A DNA stretch of 31,480 bases from an uncultured Collinsella sp. (GTDB lineage: Bacteria; Actinomycetota; Coriobacteriia; Coriobacteriales; Coriobacteriaceae): positions 1 to 31,480 of the forward strand of contig UQNB01000020.1 of the NCBI GenBank assembly GCA_900542235.1, in the 5' to 3' direction. A program made the position numbers and the translations under genes. Under the pieces are notes generated by a model. That model had not been told where the DNA came from, ran no database searches, and saw nothing but the letters and a program-made list of their open reading frames with translations. Position 1 is the stretch's first letter, and each line of letters starts with the position of its first letter. This document shows positions 22,441-29,177 of this stretch, in pieces.

Positions 22441-23646
22441 ATGAGCGGGCTGATTATCGATAGCGAAGCCTGTATCGGCTGCGGTCGCTGCGTTCGCGCC
22501 TGCGCCTCGGGCGGCATTGTGGTGGAGGGCGAGCGCCCCAATCGCTGTGCCCGCGTAACCGACGGCTGTATCCTGTGCGGCGGGTGCGTCGACGCCTGCC
22601 CCGTCAACGCCATCTCGATCGAGCGCGACGAGGCTGCCGGCGCGGCAGACCTTGACGCATATCGAGACATTTGGGTCTTCGTGCAAACTGACGAGCACGA
22701 TGCTGTGGCATCCGTGGCCTTCGAGCTCATGGGCAAGGGGCGCGAGCTTGCCGATGCACGCGGCTGTCGCCTGGTGGCGCTGATCGGCATGGGTTCCGAG
22801 GGCTCGCTCGGGGACCTCGAACACCTGGTTTGTGCCGGCGCGGACGAAGTTCTGGTCTGTCGTGACGAGCGCCTGTGCCAGAACGATGCGGAGGTCTACG
22901 CCCGGCTGATCTGCGATTTGGTGGCCGAGCGCAAGCCCGAGGCAATTCTGTACGGCGCGACCGCCTTTGGTCGCGAGCTGGCGCCTGGCGTTGCCGTGCG
23001 CCTGCAGACGGGCCTCACGGCCGACTGCACCGTGCTTTCGATGGATGCGGAGACGGGCTTGCTGCAGCAGACGCGCCCGGCGTTTGGCGGCAACCTGATG
23101 GCCACCATTATCTGCCCCAACCACCGTCCTCAGATGGCAACGGTGCGCCCCGGCATCTTTAAGGCGCCCGAGTTTGACTATAGCCGCTCCGGCACGATTA
23201 CCCAGGTAGTGCTTGCGGATGACGTTAAGGCCCGTGTCGAGATCTCGATTCCCGCCGAGGAGTGGGGACAACAGGCCTCAATTGCCGACGCCGATCGCCT
23301 GGTTGTGGTGGGCCGCGGCATCGACTCCAAGAAGAATCTGCCCCTGATGCGAAAACTCGCCGATGCCCTAGGCGCCGAGCTTGGTTGCACGCGCCCCGTC
23401 GTGGAGGCGGGCTGGCTGGAGTATCGCCACCAGATTGGCCAGACAGGCGTGTCGGTCTCGCCCAAGCTCCTCGTGAGTATCGGCGTCTCGGGTGCTATCC
23501 AGCATCTCGCCGGCATCGGTGGGGCGGAGTGCATTGTCGCCATCAATGAGGACCCGGATGCCCCCATCTTCGGCGCCGCCCAGTACAAGGTCGTCGGCGA
23601 TGCCGTTGAGATCGTTGAGGAGCTCCTAGCTCAGCTTGAGCACTAG
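22441..23646 (+). CDS. etfA: Electron transfer flavoprotein alpha subunit with N-terminal 2x[4Fe-4S] ferredoxin domain
   Basis: A 401-residue fusion. Residues 1-60 are a bacterial ferredoxin with two complete four-cysteine motifs: C11-x2-C14-x2-C17-x3-C21 and C43-x2-C46-x2-C49-x3-C53-P. The EtfA domain follows: Y-G-A-T-A-F-G-R-E-L-A, A-F-G-G-N-L-M-A-T-I and the C-terminal FAD-binding text G-R-G-I-D-S-K-K-N, then G-Q-T-G-V-S-V-S-P-K-L-L-V-S-I-G-V-S-G-A-I-Q-H and A-I-N-E-D-P-D-A-P-I-F. LctC of Acetobacterium woodii is a similar ferredoxin-EtfA, supporting an electron-confurcating lactate oxidation. ATG 22441 abuts the etfB stop. Its 3' end overlaps the convergent HD gene by four bases. Confidence 0.92.
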   Translation: MSGLIIDSEACIGCGRCVRACASGGIVVEGERPNRCARVTDGCILCGGCVDACPVNAISIERDEAAGAADLDAYRDIWVFVQTDEHDAVASVAFELMGKGRELADARGCRLVALIGMGSEGSLGDLEHLVCAGADEVLVCRDERLCQNDAEVYARLICDLVAERKPEAILYGATAFGRELAPGVAVRLQTGLTADCTVLSMDAETGLLQQTRPAFGGNLMATIICPNHRPQMATVRPGIFKAPEFDYSRSGTITQVVLADDVKARVEISIPAEEWGQQASIADADRLVVVGRGIDSKKNLPLMRKLADALGAELGCTRPVVEAGWLEYRHQIGQTGVSVSPKLLVSIGVSGAIQHLAGIGGAECIVAINEDPDAPIFGAAQYKVVGDAVEIVEELLAQLEH

Positions 23647-24455
23647 GCGCGCGCCAGCCAGGTGCGCATCTCGTTCTTTAGGCGCTCCCAGGTCGCTTGC
23701 GTAGCGGGATCGGTAAAGGGGCGCGTAATGCCAAAGGGCGCGTCGAGCAGGCGGTAGATATCGCCCTGTTCGCGCGCCGACGCGCGGCTTGCCGGATAGA
23801 CAAGCTCAAACATAAAGCAGATGAGTCCCACCAGGTAGTCTGCGGGCTCGTCGCGTTCATCGCGTGCGACGCAGCGGTGCTCGTCAAAGGCGGCAAGTGT
23901 CGGCGACGAGAAACGGCTGCCGAGAAACGTCTGCTCGTTCACCTTGAGGATGGTGTCGACGGTGCTGTCGGCGATGGTGCGCATAATGTCGATTTTGTCG
24001 CCATCACGCACGATATCGCAGAAGCGTCGTGTACGCTCGTCGAGTTGTGCCGGCAGGCGAAAGTCGCTGTGATAGGCAATGCTCGCTCGGATGAGTTCAT
24101 CTTCTGCCGGGTCATCGATAAAATCGCGAATGTTTGTCGTGGCGGGTGCATCGGCGGGATTCTCGCCAAAAAGCACCTCGACGCCCAACGCCGCATGGCT
24201 CATGCTCTCGGCATCCTTAAACGTGTCCCAGCGCCGCAGCTGCTCAAAGCGGCCCATATCGTGTAACAGGCCGCAAAGCCATGCCAGGTCAATATCTTCT
24301 GACGACCAGCTCTGCTCGCGCGCTACGGCATCGCATGCCTCGGCCACGTGGTACGTATGCTCGATTTTAAGCGCGATGCGTGGGTTGGTTGCGTCGTAGG
24401 CATCGGTGTAGCTTTTGAAGGCCGCGCGCGCCTGGTCTCGATCGATAGCTGTCAT
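23643..24455 (-). CDS. HD-domain phosphohydrolase
   Basis: A 270-residue HD-superfamily protein. The metal motif is visible as H33-T-Y-H36-V-A near the start, then L-L-H65-D66-M-G-R at 63-69, and a later D-G-D-K-I-D-I supplies the final aspartate. ATG 24455 has AGGAAG eight bases upstream. Such single-HD proteins hydrolyse nucleotides or phosphate esters, but the substrate cannot be read from sequence. It is convergent with and overlaps etfA by four bases, so transcripts would collide or share a termination region; no hairpin is visible there. Confidence 0.85.
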   Translation of the reverse strand: MTAIDRDQARAAFKSYTDAYDATNPRIALKIEHTYHVAEACDAVAREQSWSSEDIDLAWLCGLLHDMGRFEQLRRWDTFKDAESMSHAALGVEVLFGENPADAPATTNIRDFIDDPAEDELIRASIAYHSDFRLPAQLDERTRRFCDIVRDGDKIDIMRTIADSTVDTILKVNEQTFLGSRFSSPTLAAFDEHRCVARDERDEPADYLVGLICFMFELVYPASRASAREQGDIYRLLDAPFGITRPFTDPATQATWERLKNEMRTWLARA

Positions 24456-24486
24456 AATGACTTCCTAAAAAGTTGTGTCTTTCGAT

Positions 24487-24522
24487 CCGGTGGCAATTGT
24501 AGGCGAACTTTATTGCCGCCGG
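24487..24522. promoter_or_regulatory. Inverted repeat between the HD gene and azlC
   Basis: CCGGTGGCAAT (24487-24497) pairs with ATTGCCGCCGG (24512-24522) at 10 of 11 positions, spacer 14 bp. It sits in the 126-bp divergent gap, so it is more likely an operator than a terminator, and could control azlCD, the HD gene, or both. Confidence 0.4.
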
Positions 24523-24581
24523 TTGATATTTCTGCTGCGTTGCGAGGCGCGCTGCAGACGACTTACCAGAATGGGAGTGGC

Positions 24582-25274
24582 ATGGTCCTTAGGATCTTTA
24601 AAATCGTCTGGCCAGTGATGCTTACCTATGTTGCAATAGGCGCGCCGTGCGGAATGATCATGGGGCAGACGGGAATGGAGCCCTGGATGGTCTTTGCTCT
24701 GAGCAGCACGTTTGTGACGGGCAGCGGCCAGTTTATGATCTGCAATCTTTGGCTGGCGGGCGTACCGGCACCTTCGATTATCGCGAGCGTCGCTGCCATC
24801 TCCTCGCGCTTTGCACTTTATTCGGCATCGATCGCACCCCATCTGGCGGGCGCCTCGAAGCGTCAGACGCTGGCTATTGCCGCGACGCTCACCGAGGAGG
24901 CATACGGCATCTCGCTTGCCAAACTGGTAGAGGGGGAGGATTGGGGCCCGCGCGAATCCTTCGTGCTCAACGTGATCCTCATCGCGACATGGGGCGCTTC
25001 GTGCACGATGGGTGCCATCATCGGTGCCGTTGTCGATGTTCCCACCGCTATTGCGAGTTTCGTCTGCACGTCGCTTTTTATCTGTCTACTCTTTTCGCAG
25101 CGGCTGTCGCGCGGCAACGTTGTCGCGGCGGTTTCGGGCGCGGTGTCCGTCGCCGTATGCAAGTTCTTGGGCCTCACGAATATTGCCGTGCCGGCAAGCG
25201 TCGTGGTCGGCATTGCCATTGCGCTGGCGTGTGATGCTGTATTTGACGGAAGAGGTGCCCGCGATGCCCGTTAA
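24582..25274 (+). CDS. azlC: AzlC family branched-chain amino-acid exporter, large subunit
   Basis: A 230-residue protein with several hydrophobic helices; the text P-V-M-L-T-Y-V-A-I-G-A-P-C-G-M-I near the start and the S-S-T-F-V-T-G-S-G-Q-F-M motif fit AzlC. ATG 24582 is chosen because GGGAG lies just upstream; the frame is open far upstream into the HD gene without a ribosome site. AzlC and AzlD together form an exporter, classically for branched-chain amino acids such as leucine or azaleucine. The next gene starts 11 bp before the stop. Confidence 0.85.
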   Translation: MVLRIFKIVWPVMLTYVAIGAPCGMIMGQTGMEPWMVFALSSTFVTGSGQFMICNLWLAGVPAPSIIASVAAISSRFALYSASIAPHLAGASKRQTLAIAATLTEEAYGISLAKLVEGEDWGPRESFVLNVILIATWGASCTMGAIIGAVVDVPTAIASFVCTSLFICLLFSQRLSRGNVVAAVSGAVSVAVCKFLGLTNIAVPASVVVGIAIALACDAVFDGRGARDAR

Positions 25275-25587
25275 CGAGTTCTTGGTTCTGTGGCTGTCGT
25301 CGTGGGCTGCTATCGCGTTCTTTCGCATCGCGCCGGCGTTTGCCTTGCGCGGGAGAACGCTGTCGCCCCGCATTACCGAGGCCCTGGGTTATATCCCGCC
25401 CGCTGCCTTTGCCGCGCTGGTCGCCAACGACTTGGTGAGCCCCGGCGCGTTCGACGCGGGACCCCGGCCTGCCTTGGTTCCCTGGATTGCAGCTGCCGGC
25501 GTCGTGGCCGTGGCGGTCAAGACAAAATCGATGCTGTGGTGCTGTGTTTCGGGCATCGTGTTCTATATCGTTTTGAGCCTCATATAA
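25264..25587 (+). CDS. azlD: AzlD family branched-chain amino-acid exporter, small subunit
   Basis: A 107-residue protein with about three to four helices, matching AzlD in length and in R-I-x-P-A-F-A-L-R-G-R and Y-I-P-P-A-A-F-A-A-L-V. ATG 25264 overlaps azlC by 11 bp and has GAGGTG upstream. Expected to form a membrane complex with AzlC. After the stop, GGGGC/GCCCC pairs around 25595-25611 give a weak hairpin without a U-tract. Confidence 0.85.
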   Translation: MPVNEFLVLWLSSWAAIAFFRIAPAFALRGRTLSPRITEALGYIPPAAFAALVANDLVSPGAFDAGPRPALVPWIAAAGVVAVAVKTKSMLWCCVSGIVFYIVLSLI

Positions 25588-25668
25588 GGGCGGGGCACGT
25601 TTAGCGCCCCTATCCAACGAATCGAATTTCTCACCGAGCTGGTCTATTTCTTCTGGTACCATGGTCAA

Positions 25669-25686
25669 ACTTTACTGTAGCAAAGT
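25669..25686. promoter_or_regulatory. Small inverted repeat upstream of kdgT
   Basis: ACTTT (25669-25673) and AAAGT (25682-25686) flank an eight-base spacer, 44-61 bp upstream of ATG 25730. Possible operator; only five bases per arm, so weak. Confidence 0.2.
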
Positions 25687-25729
25687 GTGACGTGGGCTTT
25701 TGTGCCCCGTCAGCGGAAATGGGGGTTTC

Positions 25730-26752
25730 ATGGCACAGGAAGCAACCGCCAACGAGCAAAAGAAATTCAAGGTCCCGCGCATCCCGGGCGACATCATGAT
25801 CTACCCGATGGTCGTCGGTCTTTTGCTCAACACCTTCTGCCCGCAGGTTTTTGAGATCGGCGGATTCTTTACGGCTGCCTGCCGCGGCGGTTCCAACACC
25901 ATCGTCGCCGCGATCCTGCTGTTTGTGGGTGCCGGCATCAGCTTTAAGTCCACGCCGGGCGCCATCAAGACCGGCATCGTCGTGCTGATCCCCAAGCTTG
26001 TGGTGGCAGCCGCGCTGGGACTGGGCGTCGCGTATTTCTTTAACGACAACTTTTTGGGCCTGAGCTCGGTTTCCATCATCGGCGGCATTACGTTTTGCAA
26101 CATGGCGCTCTATACGGGCATCATGGGCGAGTTCGGCGATGAGTCCGAGCAGGGCGCCGTGGGCATCCTATTCTTTACGGCCGGCCCCGCCGTCACCATG
26201 ATCATCCTGGGCGTTTCGGGTCTCGCCAACATCCCTGTCGGTACTATCATCGGCTCCATTTTGCCGCTCGTTATTGGCATGGTTCTGGGCAACCTCTTCC
26301 CGTTCATCAAGAACCTGCTGGTTCCTGGCACCAATCCCGCGATTGCCGTCATCGGATTTCAGCTCGGTGCGTCTATGAGCCTGTCGAGCTTTATTACCGG
26401 CGGAATTTCCGGCATCTTGCTGGGCCTTGTCACGTTGTTTGTCGTCGGTCCCATCACCTTTGCCTTCGAGCGCCTGTGCGGTGGTAACGGCAAGGCGGCC
26501 GTTGCCTGCTCTACCATCGCCGGCACGGCTATGACCACGCCGGTTGCCCTTGCCGAGGTCGCGCCGCGCTACGCCGAGCTTGCACCCACCGCGTACGCCC
26601 AGATCGCCACCGCCGTTATCATCACGGCAATCATGGCTCCGATTCTGACTGGTTGGGTCGACAAGAAGTTCTGTCAGGGCAAGGAAGACCTGTCGCTCGC
26701 CGGTGTCGAGGCCATCGAGGAGGCTGTCGCAACCGATATCGACGGTGAGTAA
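25730..26752 (+). CDS. kdgT: 2-keto-3-deoxygluconate permease family transporter
   Basis: A 340-residue transporter with about ten membrane helices, close to the usual KdgT length. The sequence K-V-P-R-I-P-G-D-I-M-I-Y-P-M-V-V-G near the start, G-I-S-F-K-S-T-P and G-F-Q-L-G-A-S are typical of the KdgT family, which imports 2-keto-3-deoxygluconate with protons. ATG 25730 is taken because GGGGG precedes it; an earlier in-frame start at 25700 lacks one. No other pectin or uronate genes are nearby, so it stands alone and the real substrate may be a related sugar acid. The stop lies inside a 14-bp palindrome. Confidence 0.85.
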   Translation: MAQEATANEQKKFKVPRIPGDIMIYPMVVGLLLNTFCPQVFEIGGFFTAACRGGSNTIVAAILLFVGAGISFKSTPGAIKTGIVVLIPKLVVAAALGLGVAYFFNDNFLGLSSVSIIGGITFCNMALYTGIMGEFGDESEQGAVGILFFTAGPAVTMIILGVSGLANIPVGTIIGSILPLVIGMVLGNLFPFIKNLLVPGTNPAIAVIGFQLGASMSLSSFITGGISGILLGLVTLFVVGPITFAFERLCGGNGKAAVACSTIAGTAMTTPVALAEVAPRYAELAPTAYAQIATAVIITAIMAPILTGWVDKKFCQGKEDLSLAGVEAIEEAVATDIDGE

Positions 26753-26839
26753 CGGCCGTTACCGATAATAGATTCCGGCGTGCAATTCGCGCCGTTTCGG
26801 CGCCCGAACGAAAGCTGTCTTGCAGTGACGTTCGGGCGC
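26749..26839 (+). terminator. Hairpins downstream of kdgT
   Basis: GTAACGGCCGTTAC at 26749-26762 is a perfect palindrome containing the kdgT stop. Further on GCGCCCGAACG (26800-26810) pairs with CGTTCGGGCGC (26829-26839), 11 of 11. The run after it (TCTGCTATTATT) is only moderately T-rich, so termination is likely but not certain. Confidence 0.5.
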
Positions 26840-26850
26840 TCTGCTATTAT
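26820..26850 (+). promoter_or_regulatory. Extended -10 promoter candidate for the GGDEF gene
   Basis: TG at 26842-26843, one base, then TATTAT at 26845-26850; TTGCAG at 26820-26825 could serve as -35 with a long 19-base spacer. The leader would be about 85 bases and includes the hairpin ACCCCT/AGGGGT at 26858-26863 and 26871-26876, which might regulate translation. It overlaps the right arm of the kdgT hairpin. Confidence 0.4.
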
Positions 26851-26939
26851 TCCCTATACCCCTGCGGAGTAGGGGTGTTTATTGCCCAGGCACGAATCGG
26901 GCGATTCTGACCACTTGGATATTGAAGGGATGGCGTCTA

Positions 26940-28082
26940 GTGGTTAAGGCACTCAAGATTGAGATATTCCTGCTATGCATGATTGTTCTTATCGGGCTTG
27001 CCGCGCGAAGTCGCCACTCCTTGTTCTCGAGTACCCAGCAGTTATTGTTTAGTACGCTCGGCTACACCTCTGCCGCGTACATGTTATTCGATATTATCTG
27101 GACGCTTTCGGACGGTGTGGGCGGCACGCTGGGCATTGCTGCCAACTGGATTTCCAACGCGGCTTCGTTTTCGCTCTTTGCCGCCGCGTGCCTTATTTGG
27201 TTTATCTATTCCGAGACGGTGCAGGGTTCTCGCCTTTTGACCGCGCGCTATAGGATGGCGTTTGTAACGCTGCCTGCGGCGCTGGTAGTCGTACTGGCGT
27301 TTACGAGCTACTGGACGCATGCCCTGTTCTATATCGATGCGCAGGGCGCGTATCGTCGCGGTTTTGTCTATATGATCCAGCCCATCGTCAGCTACTGCTA
27401 CGTTATATATACGTCCCTGCATGCGTTTATACAATCTTGCAAGGTCGAGAGCCTACAAAAGAAGGCCATCTATCAAACCTTGGCATTTTTCGCCATTCCG
27501 GCCCTGGTGGGCGGTACCTTTCAGGTCGTATACTCGGTGCCCGGCCTTTGTGTCGGCATAATGATTAGCATGTTGCTGCTCTACATCATCTACCAGGAGC
27601 AGCTCATCTCGACCGACCCGTTGACTGGACTTAACAATCGCAACCGTTTTGAGACCTATATGCTGTCGCTCTTCTCAAATGTGGATCAGGCCGAAGATGT
27701 ATATCTGCTTATGATGGACGCCGATGGCTTTAAGCAGATTAACGATCGCCATGGACATGTTGAGGGCGATCATGCTCTTCAGGTCATCTCCACGGTGCTC
27801 AAAGATGTCTGCTCGGCGTCTGGTGGCTTTATCGCACGTTATGGCGGCGATGAGTTCGTAGTGCTCCAAAAGGCGACGGCGGAGCAGGACATCATTGACC
27901 TGTGTTCGGCGATTAACGAAGAGCTCGCTCGTGCCGAGGTGCCGTATGCGTTGCGGATGTCCATCGGTTACGCGCGAGTCGGCGATAGTGTTGATACCTG
28001 GCAAGACTTACTTCGCGCTGCCGATGCGGAGCTCTACCGCGTCAAGGCCGAGAAAAAGAAAGCCGGCGTTCAGATACGCTAG
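26940..28082 (+). CDS. Membrane GGDEF protein (probable diguanylate cyclase)
   Basis: A 380-residue protein with about seven to eight membrane helices in residues 1-220 and a C-terminal GGDEF domain. The domain has D-P-L-T-G-L-N-N-R at about 226-234, D-A-D-G-F-K-Q-I-N-D (260-269) and an intact G-G-D-E-F at 302-306, so it should make cyclic di-GMP from GTP. The inhibitory I-site R-x-x-D upstream of GGDEF is missing (S-A-S-G-G there), so product inhibition is unlikely. GTG 26940 has AAGGGA upstream; TTG 26922 is a less supported alternative. The stop is convergent with the EamA gene, 60 bp away, where no clear terminator is seen. Confidence 0.85.
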   Translation: MVKALKIEIFLLCMIVLIGLAARSRHSLFSSTQQLLFSTLGYTSAAYMLFDIIWTLSDGVGGTLGIAANWISNAASFSLFAAACLIWFIYSETVQGSRLLTARYRMAFVTLPAALVVVLAFTSYWTHALFYIDAQGAYRRGFVYMIQPIVSYCYVIYTSLHAFIQSCKVESLQKKAIYQTLAFFAIPALVGGTFQVVYSVPGLCVGIMISMLLLYIIYQEQLISTDPLTGLNNRNRFETYMLSLFSNVDQAEDVYLLMMDADGFKQINDRHGHVEGDHALQVISTVLKDVCSASGGFIARYGGDEFVVLQKATAEQDIIDLCSAINEELARAEVPYALRMSIGYARVGDSVDTWQDLLRAADAELYRVKAEKKKAGVQIR

Positions 28083-28142
28083 AAAAAGGGGCGCCCGCGC
28101 GGACGTCCGTTGCAAGCGCGACATACGCAAAGACCTGGCTTG

Positions 28143-29078
28143 TTAGGCCCTTTGAGGTCTGTTGACAATGATGATGCCGCCGCAGACCAAGAGCAGGGCC
28201 ACCATGACGATAACGGGGCTCGTGCCAGCACCCTCGCCGAGCAGCAGCGCGCTCAGAGCTACGCCAAAGACGGGGTTCATAAAGCCAAAGACCGAGACGC
28301 GGCTGACGGGGTTGACGGCAAGCAGGCGCGACCACAGCGAGTACGCGACGGCGGAAATGAGTGCCATATAAATGATGAGCGCGATGGCGGGGACGATTTT
28401 GGTGGGGGATAGCGCGCCGCCCATCAAAAGCCCGATGGCGGTAAGGACCACGCCGCCGACTAAAAACTGCCAGCCGGCTAGCAAGACGCCGTCATGCTCG
28501 CGCGAGAAGATGCCAATGAGACAGGTCGACAGGGCGCCCGCAACAGTGGAAGCCAAGATAAAGCCCTCGCCGTCGAGTGTAAAGCCAAAGGTACCATCCG
28601 CGCCCGAAAGGTTGACGAGTGCTACGCCGGCAAAGCCCAGCACACAGCCAAGCACCTTGGCCGTATTGAGCTTCTCGGTGCGAAACGCCAGGGCGGCAAA
28701 GAGGATTGCGAGGAAGTTGGCGCTGGCCTCGATGATGGAGCTCGACATGGCACTGGCGTGCGAGAGTCCCAGGTAGAAAAAGAAGTACTGCCCGATAGTC
28801 TGGAAGAGCGACAACGTGAGGATGGGCTTGATATCGCGCGCTTGCGGAACGAGCGGACGGCGCTGGGCCACGCTCATGCCAACAATGACCAGCATGCCGG
28901 CAAGGGTGAAGCGCAGACCCGCGAAGAGCAGCTGCGAGGCGCTGTCGTGCGCGGGGATGCCAAAGAGCCCGTAACCGATCTTGATGCAGGGGAAAGCCGA
29001 GCCCCAAAGCGCACAGCAGACGAGGCAGCCCAGGATGAGCCCGGGCGGGGTGGCGAGATACGGCTTGCGGCTTTCCAT
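28143..29078 (-). CDS. EamA/DMT-superfamily permease
   Basis: A 311-residue protein with ten predicted membrane helices in two EamA halves, containing A-L-W-G-S-A-F-P and the second-half ending near V-F-G-F-M-N-P-V-F-G-V-A-L-S-A-L-L-L-G-E that mark the drug/metabolite transporter superfamily. ATG 29078 is set by AAGGAC at suitable distance; an upstream TTG at 29120 would start inside the purL terminator. Substrate unknown; most relatives export amino acids or metabolites. It lies downstream of purL on the same strand but is separated by a strong terminator. Confidence 0.85.
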   Translation of the reverse strand: MESRKPYLATPPGLILGCLVCCALWGSAFPCIKIGYGLFGIPAHDSASQLLFAGLRFTLAGMLVIVGMSVAQRRPLVPQARDIKPILTLSLFQTIGQYFFFYLGLSHASAMSSSIIEASANFLAILFAALAFRTEKLNTAKVLGCVLGFAGVALVNLSGADGTFGFTLDGEGFILASTVAGALSTCLIGIFSREHDGVLLAGWQFLVGGVVLTAIGLLMGGALSPTKIVPAIALIIYMALISAVAYSLWSRLLAVNPVSRVSVFGFMNPVFGVALSALLLGEGAGTSPVIVMVALLLVCGGIIIVNRPQRA

Positions 29079-29103
29079 GATGTCCTTCCTATATGCGCGA
29101 AGC

Positions 29104-29139
29104 AAAAAAGAGCCCGCCACCGGACGTGCCGGTGGCGGG
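29104..29139 (-). terminator. Rho-independent terminator of purL
   Basis: CCCGCCACCGG (29113-29123) and CCGGTGGCGGG (29129-29139) pair perfectly with a five-base loop. On the minus strand the hairpin is followed by CTC and six T (29109-29104), a textbook terminator for the leftward purL message, ending 26 bp before the EamA start codon. Confidence 0.9.
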
Positions 29140-29177
29140 TGTTGTTACCCGAGGGGATTGTACCCGATGGGAAGTAT

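Noticed and set aside
22321..23271. 316-residue minus-strand open frame
   Set aside because: Antisense to etfB/etfA, which have clear family motifs.
26840..26939. Cyclic-di-GMP or other riboswitch in the GGDEF leader
   Set aside because: Only one small hairpin; no conserved riboswitch core such as the c-di-GMP-I consensus could be recognised.
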